DNA from: Synchiropus splendidus
Taxonomy: Eukaryota; Chordata; Actinopteri; Syngnathiformes; Callionymidae
Assembly: GCF_027744825.2 (NCBI RefSeq)
Contig: NC_071345.1
Coordinates: 11,192,501-11,256,500 of the forward strand
Direction of reading: 5' to 3'
Length of the DNA: 64,000 nt
Notes under the pieces: model-generated
Seen by the model: only the letters and a program-made list of their open reading frames with translations
What the model was told of the DNA's origin: nothing
Database searches by the model: none
In this document: piece by piece, positions 47,481 to 58,639 of the stretch
How positions within the stretch are numbered: position 1 is the stretch's first letter
Layout of the letters: each line of letters starts with the position of its first letter
Translations under genes and position numbers: made by a program

Positions 47481-49357
47481 TGCATAGAAGGGGCTTCCTC
47501 ACTTTGTTGCTACTGATCCCAGTGCACATGAGCGCTCCTCAAAACCCATACAGCGAATCAGAATGCAAGCATCAAACTTGGAAAAACAAGAAATCAAAGT
47601 AGCCGCGAGTGTTTGGGCAGATAAGCACTTCTCATCGTCGGTTTGCCTCACACTGATTTACATGTTAGCAAATTGGCCTACTTCTTTGGTTTGGGTCAAA
47701 AGTGCACGAGCCAGCCGGATTTAGAACCAACTCAGTGAAACAACCTAAGGGAAGAAAATAATTGTTCTGTCTTAATGCCTTCTTTTTATTTGTTTCAGCA
47801 ATTCGAAGTGGAATTCCGGCTGAAATTAACAGTTGATGACTTGCTGAGTCTAGCGCCGCGCAAACGGCGCGCGGGGTAATCATCATTGAATTATTTTTCT
47901 CCACCATTATTTCATTCAACTGCTTCTCATCAAAGACAAGTGGTTTCCCAAAGTCTTCCCTGGTATCTTGAGTGTCTGTTACTAAAGTCGAGCCCAGGCA
48001 GCTACACTGAAAGGTGTTTGAGGAGACCCCTCAGGATAGAAAAGCACTTCATACAGGAGATACTGGCTTGAAATCTGTACCGTGCACGACGCGGTTGCTG
48101 CGTCCAACACGCACAAATGCTTTTCATTAGAAAGCAGCTCTGTTGAAATGAAGAAGCGGGTGTGTTCAGGCTGGATTTGGGTCTGAGGTCGCAAGCTGAG
48201 CCGGCTGATGTATTCACAGTTGTGCTTAGATGGCCTGTAAATGTCATGATAAGTGTTGTTATTACACCTTCAAGCAAACTGAGAGCAGCGGGGAAACCAT
48301 TTAATGGAAAATGGACCCACTGGAGGCTGACAGTGGTGTTACCTGAGTGATTTTGAACTCTTTCACCCAAAATGTGAGATGTGGCTCTGCGCAAGTGCAA
48401 AAAACTGTTTTGACTGCACAAGTATTTCCACTGACAATAGCATGTGATGCTTCTGTTTCTGTCGACTTGGCGACAAAGTGTAGTGGCACACATGTGTAAA
48501 CATATCCAGCCAGTTTTGTTTTTTTAAAGCGATAGTATATGAAAGTAAAGAGAAGTACTTGAAAGGTCATACGCTCATTTAAGTGTTTCGCTTAAAAGGT
48601 TGTAATTGTTGCATCTGTAGCTTCTTAGCTCAACACCTCAGTCAATTTGACTTTACAACTGACGAAGACATTTGAGAGAGTGTCCCTTTCATTTCAGACG
48701 TATGTGAGATTGAGCACTAACTGAGAGCAGAGGTTATTGGATCGCTTTGCTTTCCTGTTTTATTACTGACTTTCCTTCCTCTCAAAATTGACTTTGTAAT
48801 TCCACAGAAACAATATTTGTGATGTGTCAACATTTAATGTTTAACATTGGAGTTTGGCTGTGTTTTGTTTTTCAGAAAACTCCCTGTGGAAGTAAATAAG
48901 TAACTTCTGTTGTGGATAAAGGAGGACAGAAAGAGCCTCAAACGCACTCACACTTCATGTTTTTTTGCTTTTTCCTTCCACTTATTTTCATAATAAAATG
49001 TGTGGGGATGGAGGCTGTACCCTCAACAAGTCTGGTGCATATAAACAGAGCCGCTCACATCAGACATACAGACCGTGGGAAGGGCAGTGAGGATGGTAAA
49101 AACAAAATTTCACCATTTAAGAAATGGAGGGGGCTCCGTTCTTGATGCGATGATTCGATTCTTGATGGGTGGAAAAATGTACTCGCTTTTCAATCCATGC
49201 ATCAAATATGAAAGTCTCAAGCTGGACGTGACCCGCAACCTTTTGCTTTATGGCAGTGTGTGTTAACCACTGTTAACACTACTAAGCTCTAAACATTACA
49301 CATGGACAATATGTATATTGTATGACAAATTGAAGTAAGATATTTTAAAAAATGTCG
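47481..49357. other. Unassigned noncoding sequence
   Basis: A 163-codon minus-strand frame (48002-48493) has no recognisable domain, and no acceptor/donor pair frames it. No mobile element was found. Confidence 0.5.
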
Positions 49358-49382
49358 TGGATAGACAAAAAATGTCTATCCA
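49358..49382. repeat. Small perfect hairpin
   Basis: TGGATAGAC and GTCTATCCA are perfect 9-base inverted arms around a 7-base AT loop. A few stems of this size are expected by chance in 64 kb. Confidence 0.5.
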
Positions 49383-52300
49383 TGCGACTGTTGGAGGGTT
49401 TATATTGATGGAGCTTTCAGGAGTATCTTTGGTTTTCAGTGTTATATAGTTGTGATCCAGGTAGTCGAGTGTGTTTTCAGCAGGGTGTGTGTGTGTGCTG
49501 CAATGTTGAGTTGTGGAGGTTTGTCATTTTCGCCCAGTTTGCCGTGCGTTCCAGCGACAGAAGTCAGCGACTTGTATTGATTCCTTTTGTTGCCTTAAAG
49601 ATTGCTACATCATACTACCAACATTTCCTTTGGGGGGTTGATTTCGATCGCTTTATTTTTCATCTTCGCTCCAACCAACATCGCTGAATATTTTAAACAA
49701 TGAAAATATTCCACAAGGCCATCAGTTTGTTTTTTTTTTGTTTTGTTTTTTAACAGAAATAATTTCAGCACAGCCAATGCTTTACAATCGAATAAAAAAA
49801 AGTCACCACAAATCACCACAGAAATGGTAAAAAAAAAAGGGGTGAACAAGACGTGCACGATCCCTGCAGCCGTGGTTTGAAATCCAAATCTAGCGTCAAA
49901 TGAACATTTGGGTTGTCACATTCGATTGGAGCGTTTCATCCAACCTGATTACCCAAAACCTAAATCACCCCAACTGACCCGTTTGTTTCATTAAGACATA
50001 ACCACGCTAATATGTTACTTTCCAGTCCGCAACATGCCTGTTTTATTTCCACGACTTCCTGTTCAGTTGCAGGAGCCAACCTTGTAAACAGTGGAATTGT
50101 TTCAAATGTGGGTTTTTCTTTTAATCTTTTGACTCACAGATGATGATAAAACTTCAGCATGTTGTGAATTGCATTTTCTTCGTTTCTCCCCCCCAAAAAA
50201 TATTTGATGCTCGATGGAAAGTTTAGACAAGTTGTGGCTGTCATAATCAGCATTATTTGTTGGGAACCATGTCTGACTGTCCACTAAAGGTGATGCAGCA
50301 CTGGCTTCTCCCTTATTCTGTCTGTTATTTTTCTGTATCCACAAAGCCCTGTCAGACTCTCACCCCACACGCGGGAGACTCGTGCTGCACCCCTTCATCC
50401 TCCCTTGTCCTACTTATAGAACAAACAGGAAAGGTGACAGCGTCCTACGCTACACCACATAAGTCTCCTTAAAACTCTTGATGTTCGCCAGTCAGTGCGA
50501 ACAGGTCTGATTAGCAAACTGTGACAGCCCCTGCTGAGAGTTAATTTCCCGACTGCAGACTTCTCCTGGCCATCAAATGATTCGACTAATTCCTCATTTA
50601 CACCGACACAGTCTCATTTCATACCGTGTTTATTTAGTCCAGAAAAAAAAACCTTCCTACGACATTCATTCCTACTCATTCCTTCCAAAGAATAAAGTAA
50701 TTTTAGAAGCATGGCCTGGAAGCAGATGAATATATTCAATACTCAGGAGGGTGGTGCAGATTTGTGAATGAATTCATGCTTTGTTGTGGGAAGAAGAGTC
50801 AAGTGTCGGAATGAGTTCTACACAAAAGTTACCTTTGTATGATTAGACTGTAATGAATCGTGCTCCACAAAACCCAGTCGCTCACTCTCAACCTATATTC
50901 AGTCAGTCAGGGGATGAGCTCCGGTAACAGAGGCTTTGTGACTGTGCGTGTGTCACCGCTGCCCCAGCTGGTACGCGCATGGGGGACTCGCTGAAAAACA
51001 ACTGTGCTGGAGAGCAGGTCCAGCCCCTCATGGTCCTTGATGTGGACCACAGGAGCTTCCAACTCAGTACACGTTCAGCCCAAGCTTGACTGATATTACA
51101 GTGCAAGCAGGCCTTGGCGATAAACAGTTACCGCCCATGTCGCTATTTTAATTTAAAAAAAGTATTTTTCGTCGGTCCTGACCGCGTGTTCTCCTCGGCA
51201 ATGTGGCCCTTTAATATGGGTAAAACGTGTGGTCACGTGATGCCACCTATCCAGTCAGAGTAAGAGGTGAACATTCAAGAAATATGATATTCACTCGCTC
51301 TTGTCATGCGACGACAGCGATCAACGTCACTTGTGCTGTTTCCCTTCACAGCGGAGCTAAAACAGCTTGGTGCTGATGGACAGCACCAGCCTCACAACTA
51401 TGTTCGGGAACATGCTCAACGGAGCAACCAATCAAAAAGACATTGAATATACGTTTACTTTCAGACCCAAATCAAAGAATAACTTGAGGCAATGTGTACC
51501 ACATAGTTGTACGAGGCTAACTTAACTAACTTAGCTGCACATTATCCTCTTTCTGAGGCTGTACATGCTGATATAACACCATCAATAGGGTTGGCGCGAG
51601 GTGTGGTACGGCACTTAATCCAGATTCTAATGGCTTTCCATAAACTTTTACTGCAATAAGTTGTTCAAGCACGTTGCAATTTAACTTTCGGGTGATGTTG
51701 CACCTGGTTATGACACTTTATAAATCTTCTTTATCTTTATAAATAACCTATTTGACATTGGGATATTGCATCACCTGATGCCAAGGTTGAAGGTTGAACC
51801 CCAACCGTCATATTTTTCGTAAACCGTGCTTCCCAATATGTACAACACAGATTACAGAGTACTTAGTACTAGTGCATTTATTGTTATCAAGGTAAACATG
51901 CTATTGATTTGAGGTCAGTCCTCAATCGAAGTGTTGACTGTAGAAACACGCCACAGAAATGCTTCATGCAAAACTTCGCCTCCAGACTCTTCAGTTTAAA
52001 TAAGAATAGATTGAGTTCGGTCAACTTCGACGTCCCCGCACTTAACTCCGGGCGAGTCCTTCACAGACGGCATAGAGTCAGATGTTGCAATTGACCGAAG
52101 TCATACCAGCTCATTTTCAACAGAGAACAAAGTCTCCGAAGTGGAGTGTGGAACAAGTAATGACAGGGCGAATGATGAATCGCCACGATGAGCTTCACAC
52201 TGCTACGCCTGGCATAAATTGTCCTAACCGAAGACACACTTCTATCTAGAAAGTCCCCGACTGCAAAAAGTGGTCCTTCAACGACCTGGAAATGAGATTT

Positions 52301-55300
52301 ACTGGCATTCCTCACTCCCGCGCGACCGAAGACGCTCCAGCAGATGGCTGGTTCGGACACTGCCGGGTCAGAACTGATCACCTGAGCCTCGGACCCGATT
52401 CCCATGACAGAACTGTGGCCTTTTGTACTAATGCTTGTGAAGCTGCTGCCTCTTAGTGCTGTCCACGCCGTCGCTAGTGAAGCATTAAATAAGCAGAAAC
52501 ACACAACGCCGTTACAGTAGCGGTATTCATATACAACTTATCACACTTCGGCCCACTTCGCACACATTATCCACATTGCTTTTATCTTCTTACAATACAA
52601 ACCAAATGACTCCATTAAATTCCGGGCCATTAGCGGCATTCACTTTACGGGCAGCCAAACAGCTCAGCAGGGAGCACATTATAGAAAGGCCATGTGTCTC
52701 CTAATGTCCACTTCTTGTCACCTTGCTCGCGCACACATGCGCTCACTCAATCTTTCCCCCAAGGCCAGCTCGCCCGCAGCAGGCAGGAGTGGACAGACGA
52801 CTAAGTAAACAGGGCCATTTTTTGTGCTCCATTAGGCAATGAGGGGCAGAGCTGGAGTGCAAGCCACAGACGCGGGCCGCGGTGGTCAAATGGTCCAGGA
52901 TGGAGGGGAGAGTTTTCTGAAGTGCCGCTCGGCGCGGCGAGGGAGCTCGTGTTTGAAAATTAAAATATCTCACTCAGGAAAAGAGGCAGAAGAGGGAACC
53001 CAGAGCACATTAGCAGGAGGGAGATTGGGGAAAACGACAGACAGGCGGGGGACAACATCCTGGTCGAACATCGTGACCCACACCAAGTTGCAGCACAACA
53101 CAATAAAAATGATCTTACACCCAACATGTGGCTCACGTTGAATTCACACTTATCCATTTACATAAAAACACAAGTAGTCCATGTTAAAATAGATAAAAAA
53201 TAGTTACATCCAGGTGATACTGTACTTACTAATATGCAGAAACATTTCTTAATGTTGGGTATAAAACAGTGGCTTTTGTCGTGCTAGTCTTACCTGCAGA
53301 AAACTCTGAATATTTACATGAAAGTCAGAAAGTTGCCAAGAACATCTGACTTCAGAATAGATCACCATATAAAGATCGTGTCCTGAATCGGCCAGTGGAC
53401 TTCTGAGTCCTATGCAGACGTGTGTCAGTCACCACACACGAAGCTGATCTGAATCAGGTCCTCAGATCTGCTCGACATCCATCACTTGAGGAGGTTTCTT
53501 CTCTACACTAAAGCATTTAATGTGTCCATCTGACCATGGCCTCTGAGCGAATTCCTTAGGTTAGAACAGGCGTTGCGGTGTGAATATAGGCCCATTAATG
53601 CTGAATGTAACGTACGGCTCTGGATACGGATGGAGCTTTAGGATATGGATAAGAATACAGTGTTGCTGTTATTACTACCGATACGTAACTCTAATGAGAC
53701 ACAAAGAAGACGTAATGGTGGAAATTCTCCGTCCTCCAGTTGCGATATTTAACAGCCTCAATGCCCACCGCTTCTGACGTCGCTGCCTACGTTTTCGTCT
53801 TTTGCGCAAGAGGTACTTTAACAGTACTTCTTCCACAGTCGCCATGTTTGTTCAGGAGTGAAACTCTACAATGTGAAGCGCGTCTGGAAAAACGTAATCC
53901 TTCGTAGTTTAGCCTTTAAGAAAGGCCACGCCATCTTTCATAACACTAAGTAGTTACATGAACAAGGTGATGTCAGTTCCTACTATGTCGTGAGAAGGTT
54001 TGGCAACAGGACTGCGAAATGGAGGAACCTTGTTCCGGGTGCTTCATGGTGGTAAGCTTTAGTGAACAGAAAGTCTGACTCAATCATGCAGATTGCAATG
54101 ATGAAATATCAAAGGTCAAATCCAGAGCATAGCGATCCTTCATAAGTGTTTCAATAGGCAAAATATGTCAATGAGATTGGCACTAATGCAGACTTGGAAG
54201 ATGTCGATTGCGGAGTTCACTTCAAAGAGCAGTTATTGAACAGGATCAGGCTGGTTTCCATTTTACCGTTCACACGCTGATGACATTTGTGTCTATTCTT
54301 GGTTCTTTGAATGCACTTGTACCCATGTGGGTTGTGACACATCCACCACACAGAAGATGAAGAACCTCGCGCTACTGAACGGCTCACAGTTCAAATAGAT
54401 GACTCGGGAATAAGGCGCATTCGTCAAAATGAAGCAGCTTAAATTTATGCCTCTAAAGTTTAGTTCAGACAGAGCAAATTTTCTGTCAGGACCAACTAGT
54501 CTCTGGGTTAAAGGACCGAGCGCTCGCTGCCTGGTGAGTGGAAGAGAGCAACCTTTAAAGACCGAGCAGCTGCTCGCACCAAATCGCTGCAGTGAAATGA
54601 TTAATGGGGCAAACAACGTACAAATGTGTTTAGGCTCGCGACGACAAAATAAGAGAGAGAAGGCGGCGTCAAGTGCTAACGCGTAAATAAAATCAGGGAC
54701 AGCGATTAGACGGTCCGACCCCGGAGGGATGATGGCACCGCTGATCTAAAAGGACCTGACTGCTGCTGACTAGCCTGGAAAGACCGTCTTATGAACCATG
54801 CGCATTTCTGCCACGCTTTAGTGCGAGTCAAGTGAAATGAGTGTGGCATACTTTCGCGGCGCAGTGTAGTGCCAAGGAGAGCGAGAGAGAGGAGCGAGCG
54901 AGGGAGATCCCCTTCAGGACACATCCACACTCCAGCAGTGCCTTTTCACAAGGTTCTTTCACAGAAACGGGGAAACTGTGAGAATATTCATACTTGGCGA
55001 CACGTTTTTAGCATGTGTGCAGCAAAACAGCTAACCCTTTTACGAATGACAATATCAGCAAAATCCGTCCAGTGTTTTCGGTATAATAATGCTTTATTCC
55101 CGACTGGTTTCGAACATCTTGTCAGACTAAAGTAAGGCCCGCAGGTCGCCAATAGCCTCAAGTCACAGCCGCTCCATGATGAGTGGGTTAAACCTCCCCG
55201 CGCAAAGACAAACTAGAGGAAAACCCAACATTGGGCATTCATTCGTGTCTTGTGCTCTGCATTATGTGTTACTATTCCAAACGCCAGCACATGCTTAATG

Positions 55301-56144
55301 TGTTTTTTATGTTTCCTGCTCCGAGGTAATCTTTAACTCCGCAGGCAAACGCTTCCTCCCGCTGAGAGGTGTTTTGATCACAGCACAGTGCTGACATTAG
55401 CCTACCTCTCTGGGGCAGAGGTGTTCTAGATGTGCTTTACTTCCACTGAGCAGCGCTGGACAGTGGTTTCTGCTTCCCAGCTCCTCGGGGGGTGGAAGAC
55501 CATTTATCAGCTACAAGAAGAACAACCGTCAACATGCAACACTGCCTGGGAATTCGGCTTTTATTGCACTTTAAATTGCAAGGTCAACTTGGCAAGAATC
55601 TATGTAAAGCTGTCAGGCATGAAACGGATAACACACGCCACGCCGCCGACTATTTGGATAAACGCAGACGTCGCCTTTATGTTCGCTCACGCCGCGGCAT
55701 AAAAAGATGGGAATGCGTGGTACGTTTTCATCAGGGTTGACAGTAAAGCGGACGAGAACAGGCAAGTCGTCCTCCATCTCAGGTTTGACAATTATGACCA
55801 CATCCATCTATCTGACGAGTTTTAAATCCAGCCATATATTTGTCCTCCATCCTGTGGTTTATGACCACTTGTCATATAAAATGCTACATCAACCGCTTCC
55901 TGCTTCACGCCTGATGTGTACAATCTGTACGTTTTTGGGTTGGGGCCAAACTGTGGAGCGCTGTTGCTACCCGAGAACGAGACGTTCAAGGTTTTATCCT
56001 CTTTAGCATGATGTGGTTTGTTTTCATTCCTTATCAGATTGTGAGATATTTGACTTATTATGATGTCTCCACACCTGATGGAGCACCTGAGTCCTGGCCT
56101 GCTCAACATCCCACATGCCGCTGGTTCACATGTATTTCTGCCAG
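49383..56144. other. Unassigned noncoding sequence
   Basis: Nearly 7 kb without a supported gene. T-rich runs at 49728-49751. A 147-codon minus-strand frame at 52061-52504 is the most protein-like long frame outside low-complexity DNA, but it matches nothing I know and lacks splice context. A short acceptor/donor pair at about 54495-54538 encloses 44 open bases (TTTTCTGTCAG ... CTG|GTGAGT) with no codon bias, so it is not called. If the exons at 56.1-57.4 kb are real, this may be intron. Confidence 0.45.
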
Positions 56145-56214
56145 CTTGCCGGCTGCAAGCTCCTTAATCCGCCTGACCTGAACCACAGCGAGCACCATCG
56201 GATCCTGGAGGCTG
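56145..56214 (+). CDS. Candidate internal coding exon 1, unknown protein
   Basis: A 70-base segment is bounded by an acceptor (TGTATTTCTGCCAG, AG at 56143-56144) and a consensus donor (GGCTG|GTAAGT, GT at 56215-56216). Only one frame is open, reading LAGCKLLNPPDLNHSEHH then RILEA and ending in phase 1. About 17 of 23 third positions are G or C, in otherwise AT-leaning sequence, which is typical of vertebrate coding exons. I do not recognise the protein. The phase is compatible with the candidate exon beginning at 57227. A chance 70-base opening between splice-like motifs is possible. Confidence 0.45.
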
Positions 56215-57226
56215 GTAAGTGGTGTCCAGCGTGGCTCCACTTTAGCTGACTTTTTAACAACATTATTTTGACAGCCATCCAGAACATGCTAAGTAACGGG
56301 GCTTCAAGTGAAAGTCAGCCAAAGCGCAGTAAAGGAGCCAGCATTCTTCCCTCAGCGTCATCATGATGGTGTCGGTGCTGGGTTTCTGAACATGCGTCAT
56401 TTAAAACGATCAAACTTGGCTAGGCATGATTTAGCACAAAGGTACGCTACTTTGAAAACAGCGACTCTTAAAACCTTATTATATTAATTACTGTACTTTC
56501 TACCATCAAGAATAAAACTAGGGGAAACAATCTGCGATAAATCCTATATTATTACATGGTAAAACTAAAGCACTAAACTAAGGCTTCCCAGTGAGCTGGA
56601 TATTGTGGTTGAATGGCAGTTGACATGCTTAGAAAACAATGAAGTTCTTGACTTCCAAACCACAAGACCACTTATTACAAAGACTAAATTACTCTTCAAC
56701 TAGGTTTCTGCCATTAATACAACAGGAAATATGTATTTATCGGGGGTCGCTGACACTCAGACTACACTAATGCGGAGGAATAACAAGTCACTGCAGTCAG
56801 TGTAGCCTTTGATGCCATCGCCTTCGCATTTTTTTTTCCCCTGCTTCTCTGACTTTGACAAGGCGGATCAGCCGCCGTGTGTTATCGCTGTGCAGCCGCA
56901 GTAATCGTATTATTTAGTAATCTTAATTCTGAGAGGCTGACCAACAATGTGAACACAGCGGGGCCTAGCTAAGCCCATCAGAGCCTTCCTATGGAGCCAA
57001 AAGGTCTCCGCCTGCTCTGCAGCCCCTCTTGACATATACACTGGATTCTCCCTCTCCATTTCCTCCCCCGTCCACCGCTCCTCTTCCACGCCGCGCTCTT
57101 GGCTCTCACGCTACTGTTGTAGGTCGGCTTTGATTCCCGCTCATTCTCCACTCTCCCAAGCTGGCTAGGTTCAGCGCTGGAAGTTTGTGTGATGGCGTTA
57201 TTCACAGTTCATTGGTCTGTTTGAAG
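56215..57226 (+). other. Putative intron between the candidate exons
   Basis: About 1 kb of noncoding sequence starting GTAAGT and ending TGTTTGAAG. A T run occurs at 56829-56838. No repeat elements or open coding frames are obvious. Its identity as an intron depends entirely on the two flanking exon calls. Confidence 0.35.
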
Positions 57227-57394
57227 GGACTATCTTGACGGAGCGTCTCCTGGTGCGGGGCCTGGTGGCTGAGGGAGTGTATAAAGATGTGGATGTGTCT
57301 GGAGCGATAGATGAGCTGAGTAATATGCAGGACATGGCTGCGGCCCGGTCTCCGGGGTTTGGTCCAGAGCAACACATTTCCAGATTAAAGGCGG
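57227..57394 (+). CDS. Candidate internal coding exon 2, unknown protein
   Basis: The frame open from about 57192 to the TAG at 57478-57480 contains a codon-biased stretch rich in GTG, CTG and GAG codons. It reads TILTERLLVRGLVAEGV then YKDVDVSGAIDELSNMQDM. With an acceptor at 57225-57226 (TTTGAAG) the leading GG completes the phase-1 codon left by the previous exon. A better acceptor motif at 57206-57207 (TTATTCACAG) would put the join out of phase. Possible donors are GTAATA (57320) or GTGAAA (57395), neither strong, so the 3' end is uncertain. Beyond 57394 codon bias fades. The acidic, helical-looking product matches no family I can name. Confidence 0.4.
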
Positions 57395-57647
57395 GTGAAA
57401 TTTTATGCAGCTGTGTTTTACCGCTCGCAGCATTAGGAGCAACAAAGGACCAGTCAGAGAATCACAGTCATTCTCATTAGCAGGTTTCAGCGTCCACACA
57501 TCCCCGTCTCAGCCTAATGAACGCCAGCACACTGACACCACCAAAAAAAAAAGAAAAAGTGCTCTGAGAGGCAAAAATGCGAGCCACTAATTAGTTCAAA
57601 TTAACCTCAGGACCAATATGTAGGCGAACACAAACATGCACACCCCC

Positions 57648-57661
57648 ACACACACACACAC
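57648..57661. repeat. Short (CA)n
   Basis: Seven CA units directly visible. Confidence 0.85.
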
Positions 57662-57757
57662 TGGAGCGGAGAGAGGCCCCTCCTCTGCTCTTTCTGACAC
57701 CATCCTGATGCTCTTGTAAGCTTGGCTGTAAGATCAAAATCTCTGTCTTTGGCAGGG

Positions 57758-57796
57758 ACACACACACACACACACTCACACACACACACACACACT
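57758..57796. repeat. (CA)n microsatellite with one interruption
   Basis: About 39 bases of CA repeats broken once by a T (CACACTCACAC). Overlapping frames of His-Thr or Val-Cys are artefacts. Confidence 0.95.
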
Positions 57797-58589
57797 CTTA
57801 AATTGCCTGGGGCAGAGGAAGCACGAGGAAAGCAAATCCGCGGCAAAGACACCATAAAACCAACACTGCAGAAAGACAGATCACGGTTGTGTGTCAGCAA
57901 ATATGAGCCCAATACATGCTAATGGCAGCAACACGTGAAGACGGAAGCGGAGAAACACCCAGTCCTACTCACAGGCATGAATCAGATGGTATCAGGAGCG
58001 TGGCGCTGGTGAGTCAACACAGGCATCAAAATGAGAGACCGCCGGCTTTTTAGCACTTCAGCCGAAGGGGCTCGGCCTCGGGGGTTCACAGCGTGTCATC
58101 GGGGATAGAAGGATTCTAGCAGATTCCAGTGTTTATTTTCTGATGGAGAAAATGATGCCTTTAGAAGAGGGCGAGGAAAATCAACAATTGATGAGAGGAG
58201 AGGTTCAATTCCGTACACAAAGAGAATGAGGGATTGATCGGGGGCTTGTTTTTCTCCACTCGGTTTCTAATTCGATGGGGGGAAAAAAAGGAAAAAGTGT
58301 GAAGACATTGTGGCAAATAAAATCTCAGTCCAGCACGTGTCTCCACCTGCCTGCCGTTCAGCCTTCTCTCTCTCTCTCGCTGCTCTCTGACCAGCTCTGG
58401 CTTTCCTGGGGCCGAGAGGAACGCCAGCATCAGAAATACCAATCGCCTTCCAGACGAGGAGAGAACATAAAAGAGTAAATGACAAGCAGATGAAGGGGAG
58501 GATTTCAGACACCTGCTCTCTCCCTCTGTTTCTATCCCAGCCTCCCTTCCTGTCTCCCTCTCCAGCCCCTACTGCCTTTCTAGTAACAG

Positions 58590-58632
58590 CGCCCCCTCTT
58601 CACACCAGTTTTTTTTCCTCTCTCTCTGCAGG
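58590..58632 (+). other. Strong isolated splice-acceptor-like site
   Basis: TTTTTTTTCCTCTCTCTCTGCAG is a textbook polypyrimidine tract and AG, followed by GCTGCTCACAGGGCTGG. The frame CTG CTC ACA GGG CTG GGG continues for about 62 codons but runs into T-rich sequence without a donor. It could start a further exon or a 3' UTR of the candidate gene, or be a simple pyrimidine run. Confidence 0.2.
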
Positions 58633-58639
58633 CTGCTCA

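Larger units (their letters stand above)
57395..58620. other. Unassigned noncoding, microsatellite-containing
   Basis: Contains the two CA tracts listed separately and pyrimidine-rich sequence at about 58360-58620. No further exon could be assigned. Confidence 0.5.

Noticed and set aside
48002..48493. 163-codon minus-strand frame
   Set aside because: No recognisable motif or splice context, and other frames are open across it. Could be revisited if homology is found.
52061..52504. 147-codon minus-strand frame that looks somewhat protein-like
   Set aside because: No family recognised, no acceptor/donor pair and no codon bias strong enough to call. A blastp search would settle it.
54495..54538. 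44-base segment between TTTTCTGTCAG and CTG|GTGAGT
   Set aside because: Splice-like borders but no codon bias. Segments of this size between such motifs arise by chance.
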